Source: UBA10348 sp002469915 (GTDB taxonomy: Bacteria; Bacteroidota; Rhodothermia; Rhodothermales; UBA10348). From it: DNA of 64,000 nucleotides. This document shows positions 7,123-16,266 of the stretch, piece after piece (the first letter of the stretch is position 1; each line of letters opens with the position of its first letter). The notes under the pieces were generated by a model that saw nothing but the letters and a program-made list of their open reading frames with translations, had not been told where the DNA came from and searched no databases. Made by a program: the position numbers and the translations under genes. The stretch is taken from assembly GCA_029249345.1 (NCBI GenBank), contig JAQWHM010000015.1, positions 1 to 64,000 on the forward strand, in the 5' to 3' direction.

Positions 7123-8591
7123 AGGTCAGGATTAATGAGCAAGGAAGTGACATTCCTGCTGGTCCAAGGGAGCTGCTCCAATTCGGATTCAATCAGCACT
7201 TTGGGAATACCTGATCGTACTCTGCTCGAAGAGATGCCTAGATTGAGGTAGTATTGAATAACACTAGCTGTCCGTTCTGAAGCTAACTCCTCGGCATTAC
7301 GCTCATTGTCTATGGCGGCGCCATATACCTCTATCATGCGATCCGTACAGGCGCTGGAGGCCGTCATGTTACTCCGAAGTAGCTGCCTCATTTCCAGAGT
7401 GAGCTCTGCCGAATTACGCTTAAAGTAGACGGTAGAAAGTGGAGGGAGGTCGGCACATACATCACTTTGTATCAAAATAGACTGACTGAACTGAGCAGAA
7501 TGTTCTGGATTCGAAACGCTGAGCGTAATTCTGAAGCCGCCTGGTTGGCTGTAGGAGTGAGACGTTTCGCATTCATCGGATGCCCCTCCATCGCCAAACG
7601 TCCAGGTACACGTAAAATCATTACCGCGGATAACTGGGGTCAATGAAACGCTCTCTTTAACCCGGGGGGAGGTAGGGACGTTAGATACCGAAATAATGGT
7701 CACCGGAGCGTAGGTTTGCTCTACTACAACGTGGAGGTTCGCCGTAGAAGACTCCTTGGCATTTGAAACCAGTGCTTTTACTTGGTAGGTTCCCGGTTTG
7801 GTATATGCATGCCGGATGGATTGTCCCGTTTTTTGAGATCCGTCCCCCATTTCCCATGTTGCGGTGTACTCCAGTGGATCCAGGTCAGTACTGACGGTAA
7901 ATACGGCTTCCGAGCCTCGACGAATCGTGCTTGGACCAGAGGCAACGATATTCCCCAATCCGGGAATCTTCTTTTTAAACGTGTATCTCAACCCCACGCT
8001 CGCACTGGTTAGTACGTCAAATTGGGTGCCGGTACCTGCCAAGTCGAGCGCGTTATCGGGATAGACATAGTGCTGTCTTAGATAGCCAAACCAATCCAAT
8101 CCCAAAGCGGATACATCAAGACCAAAGCCTAGAAGTGGTCCCCATCCTTTTCTGCGCTCTTTGTTGATTTGGCCGAAAGCGACTCCCAGTCCACTGGATA
8201 GGAACGGTTTGAAGAAAAGGATGGACTGAAATCCATATCGAATTTCTGCAAGTAGGGACGTCCGCTGGTTTCTGGAGTCTTTAGAAAAAATAACCGGTAG
8301 ATTCACTTCATTGGTGATGATGCCGGGATATCCACTGGTGGACCACTCTCCAACTACATTCCAATCACTATTTAGGGTGTATCCCAAGCTGAATGCTGGG
8401 CCAAAACCCAAACTGGAAAATAGGCGATCCAGTCCATTGGCATTCGCTACTTGGCGCTCGCCGATATAGGCCGTCGTTTGAAATCGTGCCTCGATAAAAA
8501 ACCGATCGGATAAAATTTGTGCCGATGCCTGTGTGACAAGGGTAGCGAGAAAGCCCCAAAGTAGTATTTGGACAAATCGATAGGGAGGCAT
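7119..8591 (-). CDS. Outer-membrane protein with PKD domains and OmpA-like C-terminus
   Basis: Secreted envelope protein of 490 aa. A signal peptide ends near ASAQ. Residues 27-205 look like a small outer-membrane barrel (alternating aromatic strands, FKPFLSSGLGVAFG). Two PKD beta-sandwiches follow, each with the WxFGDG/WEMGDG signature and an HAYTKPGTY or HSYSQPGGF strand. The C-terminal region (about 390-490) is OmpA-like: VYFKRNSAEL and ERNAEELASERTASVIQYYL resemble the peptidoglycan-binding fold, though shortened. It probably links outer membrane and peptidoglycan. It lies downstream of the flotillin operon but is separated from it by a strong terminator. Confidence 0.85.
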   Translation of the reverse strand: MPPYRFVQILLWGFLATLVTQASAQILSDRFFIEARFQTTAYIGERQVANANGLDRLFSSLGFGPAFSLGYTLNSDWNVVGEWSTSGYPGIITNEVNLPVIFSKDSRNQRTSLLAEIRYGFQSILFFKPFLSSGLGVAFGQINKERRKGWGPLLGFGLDVSALGLDWFGYLRQHYVYPDNALDLAGTGTQFDVLTSASVGLRYTFKKKIPGLGNIVASGPSTIRRGSEAVFTVSTDLDPLEYTATWEMGDGSQKTGQSIRHAYTKPGTYQVKALVSNAKESSTANLHVVVEQTYAPVTIISVSNVPTSPRVKESVSLTPVIRGNDFTCTWTFGDGGASDECETSHSYSQPGGFRITLSVSNPEHSAQFSQSILIQSDVCADLPPLSTVYFKRNSAELTLEMRQLLRSNMTASSACTDRMIEVYGAAIDNERNAEELASERTASVIQYYLNLGISSSRVRSGIPKVLIESELEQLPWTSRNVTSLLINPDL

Positions 8592-8644
8592 AGCGAGGGG
8601 GTTGGATGACCTTTAAAATCGTGCAAAATGAGTTCGAATAAAAG

Positions 8645-8678
8645 AGTGCGGGCGATCCCTTTTGGGATCGCCCGCACT
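8645..8678 (-). terminator. Rho-independent terminator of the nfeD-flotillin operon
   Basis: Perfect 15-bp stem (8645-8659 with 8664-8678) and a TTTT loop. Read on the minus strand it is followed by CTTTTATTC. It sits 43 nt beyond the flotillin stop and before the OmpA-family start, so it ends minus-strand transcripts from the flotillin operon. Confidence 0.85.
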
Positions 8679-8720
8679 AAGCTTCATCTAGGATGATTTA
8701 AGTTGTTTTTACGGCTTGGC

Positions 8721-9983
8721 TTATTCGCTGTCTGAAACAGACGACGAATCGGCTTGAGACTCGGCCGAAGCCTTGCTCAGCATACCAGCAATATCTATCC
8801 CTGTGGATGCTTTCAGGCTTTCAAGTAAAGCCGGGGTAGAACCTGCAATCTGACTAAAGACAGCGGGTACTCCATTACCTGGACCACCTTGTCCACTGTC
8901 TACAACGGTCAGCTTATCAATTTTAAGATTATCTACCGTTTTGATGACCTCTTTCAGAATGTCCGGAAGCATCTGGATAAGGAATAAGCGTTCAGCGTCG
9001 GAACCAGCTTCCTTCCAAAGTTCGAGTTTCCGTGCAATTACGTTAACCTCAGCTTGACCATCTTCAAAAATGCGGGCCGCATTTCCTTTCGCAATCTCTT
9101 CCTTAGCTCGACGCTCTGCTTCAGCAGAAACTACTACTTCCGCACGCTGCCTCTTTTCAGCAAGCAATATTTCCTGCTCCGCTAACTCCTGTTCAGCAAT
9201 AGCCTCTGCAACTCGGGCGGCTACTTCAATTTTTGCTTCTTCAGCACTCGCCGTAGCAGACAATTGGGCTCTCAAAATTCGAACTTCATTTTCGGCTCTG
9301 GTAATTTCGAGATCAGCTCCTGCTTCAGCCAGTCTGGCTTGTTCACGCTTCTGCGCTTCCACTACTTCTGCGGCAGCAATGATATTAGCAGTACTCTGCC
9401 GTCCGATGGCATCCAAATAGCCACGGTCGTCCTCAACACTTTGGATTTTCAGCGTATCGAGCTGAAGGCCTAGGGCTGATAAGTCATTGTCTGCTTCGTC
9501 AAGCAACTCGCGAGCAAATTTGAGTCTGTCTTCATTGACTTCTTCAGGAGTCAACGAAGCAACGACCCCACGCAGATTTCCTTCCAGCGTTTCTTTAGCA
9601 ATGGTTTGGATCTCAATCAGTTCTTTTCCAAGCAGGCGCTCAACGGCATTATTTAGTTCGTGTTCGCCCGAAGAAATCTTAACGTTCGCGATAGCCCGAA
9701 CCATCAGGGGAATTCCTCCTTTTGAATAGGCATTCGATACCGTAAGGTCGATCGGTATTGTATTCAGTTGAAGACGATCAACTTGTTCAATAATCGGAAT
9801 GCGGAACCCTCGACCTCCTTGGACGACTCTGTATCCTACTTTTGCACCATCAGAGAGCTGACGCTTTCTCCCAGAGAAGATGAGGACTTCGTTCGGTTGA
9901 CAGATTTTTAGGTTAGCTCGGATGATTCCGAGTACCGCCAGAAATCCCACGATAATAATTACGGGGATGGCTAGAAATTCCAT
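8721..9983 (-). CDS. Flotillin-like SPFH-domain protein
   Basis: Membrane scaffold of the flotillin (YuaG/FloT, YqiK) type, 420 aa, expected to organise membrane microdomains. A single N-terminal membrane anchor (about residues 5-23) precedes the SPFH/band-7 domain (about 30-210; NEVLIFSGRKR, VQGGRGFRIP, RLLGKEL) and a long Ala/Glu-rich coiled coil (about 210-320) typical of flotillins, ending in a tail with KLTVVDSGQGG. A clear Shine-Dalgarno GAGGAG precedes the ATG. It follows the NfeD-like gene on the same strand, the usual partner of bacterial flotillins, and is closed by the terminator at 8645-8678. Confidence 0.93.
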   Translation of the reverse strand: MEFLAIPVIIIVGFLAVLGIIRANLKICQPNEVLIFSGRKRQLSDGAKVGYRVVQGGRGFRIPIIEQVDRLQLNTIPIDLTVSNAYSKGGIPLMVRAIANVKISSGEHELNNAVERLLGKELIEIQTIAKETLEGNLRGVVASLTPEEVNEDRLKFARELLDEADNDLSALGLQLDTLKIQSVEDDRGYLDAIGRQSTANIIAAAEVVEAQKREQARLAEAGADLEITRAENEVRILRAQLSATASAEEAKIEVAARVAEAIAEQELAEQEILLAEKRQRAEVVVSAEAERRAKEEIAKGNAARIFEDGQAEVNVIARKLELWKEAGSDAERLFLIQMLPDILKEVIKTVDNLKIDKLTVVDSGQGGPGNGVPAVFSQIAGSTPALLESLKASTGIDIAGMLSKASAESQADSSSVSDSE

Positions 9984-10092
9984 AGTGCTCCTCGATAAGT
10001 GTAGGTGGATTGATCAGTTTATAATGATATAACACCGTTTCATATTGCAGAGAGTGCTCTGAATAATAGGTGCAATGAGCAGGTGTTACGAT

Positions 10093-10677
10093 TTAGTCCG
10101 GTCGAAGTACTTCGGCAATACGCCCCTTCATTCGGACTACGACGACTTCTGCTCCTTGGTCTAGTATTTCGCTACCTCCGCCCTCAAACAATCGGGCGGT
10201 GAGTTCCATTCGTTTTCCGCCGGCTGTAAGAAGGATTTTTCCCTTCTGCTGGCCAGCCATGGGTAGGAGGACCGTTGCCGTTTTTCCATTCAGTTCCTTC
10301 TCAGTTACCTGACTGGAGACTTGTTCGTAGGCAAAGTTCTTGATGATAAAATTTCCTCCGAGCCCCACTAAAAGACCCGTTCCTCCTGCAAGGAGTCCGG
10401 TCAACGGCTCGGCGGTGCCAAACCATTGCAGCGTGACTCCGGTAAGGCCAAAAAACGCGGCAAATAAAAAGAGAGATCTTAGGCTGAGTAAGTCAACAAA
10501 ATCGGGGCTGCCATCTAGATCTACAGAGAAATCGCTGTCGAAATCATGATCAGCATCAACGTCTATATCATGGTCAAAATCATGATCGGCATCGTGATCC
10601 GATTCGCCGCCTCCGAATATGGAGAGCAATACAAAAAACCCGCCAACTAATAGCGAGGTGAGATAAATAGAATCCAT
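10093..10677 (-). CDS. NfeD-like membrane protein with Asp/His-rich loop
   Basis: NfeD-family partner of the flotillin (YuaF type), 194 aa. One membrane helix opens the protein (about residues 5-22), then an unusual acidic stretch of alternating Asp and His (about 26-55, units such as DHDADHDFDHD), then two membrane helices (about 65-105) and a C-terminal OB-fold NfeD domain (about 125-194; GKTATVLLPMAG, ARLFEGGGSEIL, VVVVRMKG). The Asp/His run could bind divalent metal; this is an inference. The Shine-Dalgarno GAGGAGGA lies close before the ATG. Cotranscribed with flotillin (109-nt gap). Confidence 0.88.
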   Translation of the reverse strand: MDSIYLTSLLVGGFFVLLSIFGGGESDHDADHDFDHDIDVDADHDFDSDFSVDLDGSPDFVDLLSLRSLFLFAAFFGLTGVTLQWFGTAEPLTGLLAGGTGLLVGLGGNFIIKNFAYEQVSSQVTEKELNGKTATVLLPMAGQQKGKILLTAGGKRMELTARLFEGGGSEILDQGAEVVVVRMKGRIAEVLRPD

Positions 10678-10772
10678 GGTGCGTCCTCCTCAAATACCTC
10701 CCCCACTACGGGTAAACACCAAAAATGTTGCAATGTGAGCATGGTATATATTACATTATGAAGGTAAATTCG

Positions 10773-10792
10773 TATTTATTAATTAATAAATA
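10773..10792. promoter_or_regulatory. Perfect 20-bp AT palindrome upstream of nfeD
   Basis: TATTTATTAATTAATAAATA is its own reverse complement and contains no G or C. It lies about 95 nt upstream of the nfeD-like start, in a very AT-rich gap before a decayed esterase gene read the other way. It could be an operator or simply a melted upstream element. The gap holds nothing else I can name. Confidence 0.45.
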
Positions 10793-10890
10793 AGGCTTAG
10801 ATTCATTCAGCATATTTTAATAAGGATAATGCCGGGTAAGGTATTCTGAATTGCACCCGGCGTTTCCCCAGTCGTATTTATCTTGATGTC

Positions 10891-11548
10891 ATGATGAATA
10901 CACGGCAGTCTATTACTCATCTCGTATTGGTCCTGTTCGTTCTTCTTTCTGGATGCAAGCAAAGAGGGGGATCCGGGTGTTGATGAAAGACACATCATCC
11001 TGTATCAGGAAATGAACCGATTCATTTCCATCCATTTACCGGACGGGTATTCGGGTTCAGAGCCTTTGCTCCTATTGATCGCGTTTCATGGAGCAGGAGC
11101 TCTAACTTTCAAAAAGCATCAGGACTGGATCGGCAATCGGACAAACACGGTTTCATTGTGGCTTATCCTTCTGCATCTGGTTCCAACTGGGCTGAAGGGT
11201 GTAACTGTATCCGACCTGACCTAGATGGCATCGACGATGTTGGTTTTGCCGACCAAGTAATTGACTTGATGGATGAGGAGTATGAAATCGATCGTTCACG
11301 CGTCTATGCTGCTGGATATTCCCAAGGAGGATTCTTTATTCATCGGTTGGCTTGTGAGAGGAGTAGCCAGTTTAGCGGGTTCGCAACAGTGGGTTCACTG
11401 ATTTCTGAGCCCATGGCGCAAGCATGCAGCCAATCTGCAAGGAGCCCGCGTTCGGTTGCATGAAATTCAGGATGGTCCCCATGAGTGGCCTCGGGGAAGT
11501 ATTGATTCGCCCTCTATACTCACTGAATTCTTTCGGTTAGATCAATAG
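10891..11548 (+). pseudogene. Decayed lipoprotein esterase (PHB-depolymerase/LpqC type)
   Basis: Three frames together spell one protein. Frame 1 from 10891 gives a lipoprotein signal with lipobox LLSGC and stops at 10981. Frame 2 (from about 10985) gives ISIHLPDGYSG and LLLIAFHGAG, the oxyanion-hole region. A shift near the AAAAA run at 11111-11115 returns to frame 1 with SGLDRQSDKHGFIVAYPSA, GCNC, DDVGFADQVI and the nucleophile motif AAGYSQGGF. After about 11420 a further shift gives VRLHEIQDGPHEWPRG, the catalytic-His region, and a stop at 11546-11548. The stretch between the nucleophile and His regions is far shorter than in intact relatives, so an internal deletion is likely. Confidence 0.85.
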
Positions 11549-11554
11549 CCCCCG

Positions 11555-12718
11555 TTAACCGATAAGTGGCAACCACCCCTCGGCCACCCACAATCCCAAG
11601 AAAGTACCTACTGCGTAGCCCAGAGATCCAACTAATATCGCTGGAAGTACAAGGTCTTCACGGCCCAGACTCCGTGCGAGCGCTAGCGCAGAAGGGCCGC
11701 CGCCAACGTTTGCCTGAGATGCCACTGAGGCCACAACAGGATTAATTTTGAAAAAGTAGGCGACGGTGTACACCAGCATGCCGTGAACGGTAACGGTAAT
11801 GGTGGTAAAAATGAGGAGTGATACTCCCAAGCCTCCTAATTCGGAAAGTGCGCCCACGTCGCAATACGCACCGATGACACACAGAAATAAATACACGGCA
11901 AACATCCCGGTCACCTTCAGGCCGGGAAGTCGAGAAACGCTCGGGATTTGAGCCAGAAGGAGGGCTATACCGGTAAGAATGAGGGCAGACGGAATGTCGG
12001 GAAGGAATATAGCAATCCGATTAGAGAGCCATACAGCACCGAACCCAAGAGCAAGTACGAGTCCAAAATCGACTGGGTGAATCGTTTCCGTGTCTTCTTC
12101 CTCTCCGGTTTTGACCTCCCCGATATAGTCCGCGATTTCAGTACCTGGCTTTCGGGGCCAGACATGAGAAATGAGGCGAGGAACGGCTAGCGTCACGATC
12201 ATCCAGACCGTAGTGATAATGTTGTCTACCACGATGGATCCCCCATAGAGAAGCCCATCTTTCATGACGTTGTACTCCAATCCCAGCGTATTGAAGTTGA
12301 CGCTACCACCCGTATAGGTACCCACAAACATGCCTCCGATGGCATAATACAAGGGGCCAATCGACTCTGACCCGTTGATGGCCCACATTCCAATAAACAC
12401 GCCAATGGCGGTGGCCATTGACCCAACCAGAAACATCACAATCATCTCTTTACCGGCCCGAAAGATATTTCTGAGATTAACGGGAAGCAGCAACCAGAAA
12501 ATGGCTAAAGGGGCAACGGTTGAGAAAATGAAGTCATACGCGGGTACGGGGGCAGCTTCTGTTGAGCCTGTCGGCAATAAGCCCAGATTTGCAAAAAGGG
12601 CGGTGAACAGGATGACCAAAAGCGCCGTTCCGAAGTGTTTTAAAAATGTTTTCCGAACAAACAGTTCGGTCATCACGATAATCGCACTCAAGAACCCGAT
12701 GATGTAGGTTGATTCCAT
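11555..12718 (-). CDS. DUF819-family inner-membrane protein
   Basis: Polytopic membrane protein of 387 aa with about ten to eleven hydrophobic segments. The pattern matches the DUF819 (YjcL) family: LAIFWLLLPVNLRNI, then GGMFVGTYTGGSVNFN with its Gly-rich re-entrant look, then VASQANVGGGPSALALA near the C-terminus. The duplicated Gly-rich segments suggest a transporter with inverted repeats, but the substrate is unknown. A cytoplasmic charged loop (GEVKTGEEEDTET) divides the two halves. The gene stands alone on the minus strand, directly after the decayed esterase. Confidence 0.85.
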   Translation of the reverse strand: MESTYIIGFLSAIIVMTELFVRKTFLKHFGTALLVILFTALFANLGLLPTGSTEAAPVPAYDFIFSTVAPLAIFWLLLPVNLRNIFRAGKEMIVMFLVGSMATAIGVFIGMWAINGSESIGPLYYAIGGMFVGTYTGGSVNFNTLGLEYNVMKDGLLYGGSIVVDNIITTVWMIVTLAVPRLISHVWPRKPGTEIADYIGEVKTGEEEDTETIHPVDFGLVLALGFGAVWLSNRIAIFLPDIPSALILTGIALLLAQIPSVSRLPGLKVTGMFAVYLFLCVIGAYCDVGALSELGGLGVSLLIFTTITVTVHGMLVYTVAYFFKINPVVASVASQANVGGGPSALALARSLGREDLVLPAILVGSLGYAVGTFLGLWVAEGWLPLIG

Positions 12719-12828
12719 CCGAATATAAATTGGGACCTATTCTGTCCGTTGACGTTGAAGCGCCTCGGAAATGGGGCGCATTCTTGGCCCATTATCGGTA
12801 AAACATCTTCCACCCACAAACATCTTAC

Positions 12829-14010
12829 TTGAACGTGCTTTCCGCGGAAGAACGATCCAGGTACAGTCGCCATCTTTTGCTTCCTCAAGTTGGGGAGCAA
12901 GGACAGGCTCGATTAAAAGCTTCATCAGTGCTCGTTATTGGCGCGGGGGGGCTTGGTTCTCCGGTGTTGTTGTATCTGGCTGCGGCCGGAGTCGGGCGAA
13001 TTGGCGTGGTAGATTTTGACGATGTCGATGTGTCCAACCTGCAGCGACAGGTGCTTTACGAAACTCAAGACGTAGGCCGCTCAAAATTGGATGTGGCCCG
13101 AGATCGTATTCAGTCAATTAATCCCTATGTAGAATTGGATCTTTACCCGTTACGATTGACGACATCTAACGCTATTGAGATCATAGATAAGTATGATGTA
13201 GTAGCTGATGGAACGGATAATTTCGCCACGCGCTATCTCGTCAATGATGCCTGTGTGTTGACGGGTACGCCCAATGTATTTGCCTCCATCTTTAGATTTG
13301 ATGGTCAGGTTGCCATTTTTGGCGCTCCTGGTGGGCCATGTTATCGGTGCATTTTTCCAGAGCCACCGCCTCCAGAATCTGTACCTAATTGCGCGGAAGG
13401 AGGAGTGCTCGGCGTGCTCCCTGGCATGTTGGGTACGATGCAGGCGACTGAGGTGATTAAGCTATTGCTGGGGATTGGAGAGCCCTTAATTGGAAAAATG
13501 CTCATCGTCGACGCTTTGTCAATGAACTTTCGCACCTTGAAAGGTGGCAAAGATCCGGAATGTAGTCTATGCGGAGAGCGTCCAACCCAGGAAGGGTTGA
13601 TCGATTACGAAGCGTTTTGTTCTTCTCCGTCCACTGAAACCCCGACTCTCAACACCCAGCACCAAGACCATATGTTTTTTGGACCCCAAGTACCTTCGGT
13701 TTCTGTTATTGACCTCAAGAAAAAGAAAGACGCGGGCGATGATTTTTTTCTTTTGGACGTGCGTCAGCCGGAAGAACAACAGATTTCCGATATCGGAGGC
13801 CATTTGATTCCCATGGATCAACTGGCAGATCGATTGAGTGAACTTGAAGCCTACAGAGAGAAGGACATCATCGTCATGTGCCGGACGGGATCCCGCTCCG
13901 CTTTCGCTGTTCAATGGTTGCAGCAACAGGGTTTTAAAGGGTCTTTTAACCTCGAGGGCGGCATTGTAGCCTGGTCTCGCAAGGTGGATTCATCTGTATC
14001 TGTGTATTAA
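12829..14010 (+). CDS. moeB: MoeB/ThiF-type adenylyltransferase with C-terminal rhodanese domain
   Basis: E1-like enzyme that adenylates the C-terminus of a sulfur-carrier protein (MoaD- or ThiS-like) for molybdopterin or thiamine/thiol synthesis. The ThiF domain (about residues 5-245) has RYSRHLLLPQVG, the nucleotide loop VIGAGGLGSP, DGTDNFATR, and structural zinc pairs CYRC and CSLC. The rhodanese domain (about 290-390) carries the persulfide-forming cysteine in MCRTGSRS. The fusion supplies sulfur and activation in one chain, as in many MoeBR proteins. An in-frame TAA at 12799 leaves only TTG 12829 or GTG 12835 as start, with no clear Shine-Dalgarno. No MoaD or ThiS gene is adjacent, so the pathway is not fixed. 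Confidence 0.9.
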   Translation: MNVLSAEERSRYSRHLLLPQVGEQGQARLKASSVLVIGAGGLGSPVLLYLAAAGVGRIGVVDFDDVDVSNLQRQVLYETQDVGRSKLDVARDRIQSINPYVELDLYPLRLTTSNAIEIIDKYDVVADGTDNFATRYLVNDACVLTGTPNVFASIFRFDGQVAIFGAPGGPCYRCIFPEPPPPESVPNCAEGGVLGVLPGMLGTMQATEVIKLLLGIGEPLIGKMLIVDALSMNFRTLKGGKDPECSLCGERPTQEGLIDYEAFCSSPSTETPTLNTQHQDHMFFGPQVPSVSVIDLKKKKDAGDDFFLLDVRQPEEQQISDIGGHLIPMDQLADRLSELEAYREKDIIVMCRTGSRSAFAVQWLQQQGFKGSFNLEGGIVAWSRKVDSSVSVY

Positions 14011-14039
14011 TTCCAATTAGAATCTCCTGTAGTCATTCG

Positions 14040-16265
14040 ATGTCTCGATACTTTTCTTTGGTCCTGCTAATCGCATTTTTCGTTATTCCGTCGCAGGCAC
14101 AGGATGTGCTTACTTTACATCGCCTCTCAGGTCCCATCATTCTGGATGGAATTAGTGATGAACCAGCATGGCAAGGTGTTGAGCCGGTAGATCTCACGAT
14201 GTATCAGCCTATATCTGGTGGCCAGATGACGGAGCGTACTGAAATTCGTGTCGCCTACGATAATGACTATCTGTACGTATCCGGTAAAATGTTCGATTCA
14301 GAGCCGGACGAAGTTAGAGCCAATACGCTTTATCGTGACCGGTGGTCGGGTGATGACACGTTTGCCATCGTTCTAGATACGTTTAATGACAACGAAAACG
14401 CGCTTTGGTTTTTTACCTCGCCTAATGGAGTGCGATTCGATATAGCGGTTTCTAGTGATGCCAATGGCTCAGGAGGAGGAACCTCTTTTGGTGGTGGAGC
14501 GGTAAATCAGTCTTGGAATACGTACTGGGATGTCGAGACCCAGCAGAATGAGGAAGGCTGGTTCGCCGAAATGAGAATTCCGTATTCCAGTTTGGGCTTC
14601 CAAGAGAAAGATGGGAAGGTAGAAATGGGTATGATACTCTACCGATATATCGCCCGGAAAAGTGAGCGACATATTTTCCCAGCGATCCCACCGAATTGGG
14701 GGATGGGGTATGCTAAGCCGTCACAGGCCAGAAAGATTGTTCTCACCGATGTAAAGGCGAAGCGCCCGGTCTATATCACGCCGTATGTGACGGGGGGGCG
14801 CTCCATATTCAATGAGCTGAATGATGCGGAAACGAAGTATGTTTCTGACTCAGAGATCACTAAACAAGTAGGTCTCGATATTAAATATGCCATCACGAAT
14901 AATTTGACGTTAGATGCCACGTTTAATACGGATTTTGCCCAGGTAGAGGCTGATGATCAGCAGGTGAACCTGACTCGGTTTTCTCTCTTTTTCCCAGAAA
15001 AGAGGCAGTTTTTTCAAGAGAGAAGTAGCCTGTTTGATTTTTCGACCGGTCGTCGGGACCGACTTTTTCATTCTCGAAATATTGGGATCAATGAGGGTGA
15101 AACCGTTCGGATTTTGGGTGGGGGTCGTATGGTTGGGAAGATCGGGGCCTGGGATGTTGGCGTGATCGATATGCAGACAGAATCCGTCGGAGATCTACCC
15201 TCAGAAAATTTTGGCGTACTTCGATTTCGACGCTCGGTAGTGAATGATCAATCATTCGCTGGGACGATGTTTACCTCCCGCCTCGGAGATGATGGATCCT
15301 ACAATCTGGCCTACGGTGCCGATGCTTCTATTAAAATTGGTCAGAACGATTATCTAACGACCAAATGGGCACAGACTTTTGAGGACGAAGTGCTAGATGC
15401 AGACGCTTTCGACTTTTTTCAATCCGGATTTTTCTCAGCTGGGTATGCCCGTCGGACGGATATCGGGTGGTCCTTTCGCACTGGAGCAATGTTCGCGGGA
15501 CGAGACTACATGCCCGGATCTGGGTTTGTATCCCGGACGGACTATACGCAATTGAATTGGGATGCCCAGTATGGCTGGCTATCCGCAGAAGACGCTCCTC
15601 TTAGAAAGCATGACGGTTCGTCGTATGGAAGTCTTTATTTTAGAAATCACGATGGCTCGCTGGAATCTGCACGAGTAGGAGGGAGCTGGGATTTCGACTT
15701 CAAAACTGGGGCCAGCGCGAGAACCAGCTTGAACGTAATGGTAGAGGACCTCCTAGAGGAGCTCAGCTTTCCGAAAGACACAGGTGTTCCCGTAGGACGC
15801 TACACGTTTGTAGATTGGCAAGGAAGCTATTCAATCGGAAGCGGAAATCTGTTAAGAGGACGTGTTTCCTCCAACATCGGAAGCTTTTATGACGGATGGC
15901 GGATCCAGGCAAACTATAGTCCGACCTGGAACGTGAATCGATTTCTAGAGCTATCGGGAAGCTATCAGTACACCCATTTAGAATTTCCCGATCGAAATCA
16001 GAAGGCAGATATTCATCTCGTTGGGGTACGTACTCAGATTGGTTTTAACACCAAAGTGTCCTTGAACTCGTTTGTTCAGTACAACACATCAGCCAACATT
16101 ATCGCATCCAATATTCGTTTCCGCTACAATTTTGCTGAAGGAAACGATCTTTGGTTCGTTTATACCGAGAACTTGAATTCTGACCGGCATCGGGAATCGC
16201 CGGTACTCCCTGTATCGGGCATTCGGACGCTTCTACTGAAATACACCTACACGATCGGAGCCTAG
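14040..16265 (+). CDS. DUF5916 outer-membrane protein with CBM9-like domain
   Basis: Outer-membrane protein of 741 aa. A signal peptide (ending PSQAQ) leads into a CBM9-like beta-sandwich (about residues 25-220; ILDGISDEPAWQG, RVAYDNDYLYVSG, EMRIPYSSLGF), then the DUF5916 barrel (TLDATFNTDFAQVEAD and FFPEKRQFFQE are the family hallmarks) running to LLKYTYTIGA. Family members are found next to polysaccharide-use and protease genes; function is unproven, perhaps glycan capture at the surface. It ends one nucleotide before the convergent pentapeptide gene. Confidence 0.9.
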   Translation: MSRYFSLVLLIAFFVIPSQAQDVLTLHRLSGPIILDGISDEPAWQGVEPVDLTMYQPISGGQMTERTEIRVAYDNDYLYVSGKMFDSEPDEVRANTLYRDRWSGDDTFAIVLDTFNDNENALWFFTSPNGVRFDIAVSSDANGSGGGTSFGGGAVNQSWNTYWDVETQQNEEGWFAEMRIPYSSLGFQEKDGKVEMGMILYRYIARKSERHIFPAIPPNWGMGYAKPSQARKIVLTDVKAKRPVYITPYVTGGRSIFNELNDAETKYVSDSEITKQVGLDIKYAITNNLTLDATFNTDFAQVEADDQQVNLTRFSLFFPEKRQFFQERSSLFDFSTGRRDRLFHSRNIGINEGETVRILGGGRMVGKIGAWDVGVIDMQTESVGDLPSENFGVLRFRRSVVNDQSFAGTMFTSRLGDDGSYNLAYGADASIKIGQNDYLTTKWAQTFEDEVLDADAFDFFQSGFFSAGYARRTDIGWSFRTGAMFAGRDYMPGSGFVSRTDYTQLNWDAQYGWLSAEDAPLRKHDGSSYGSLYFRNHDGSLESARVGGSWDFDFKTGASARTSLNVMVEDLLEELSFPKDTGVPVGRYTFVDWQGSYSIGSGNLLRGRVSSNIGSFYDGWRIQANYSPTWNVNRFLELSGSYQYTHLEFPDRNQKADIHLVGVRTQIGFNTKVSLNSFVQYNTSANIIASNIRFRYNFAEGNDLWFVYTENLNSDRHRESPVLPVSGIRTLLLKYTYTIGA

Positions 16266-16266
16266 G

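Noticed and set aside
9070..9420. Ser/Ala-rich plus-strand frame
   Set aside because: Antisense of the Ala/Glu-rich coiled coil of the flotillin gene.
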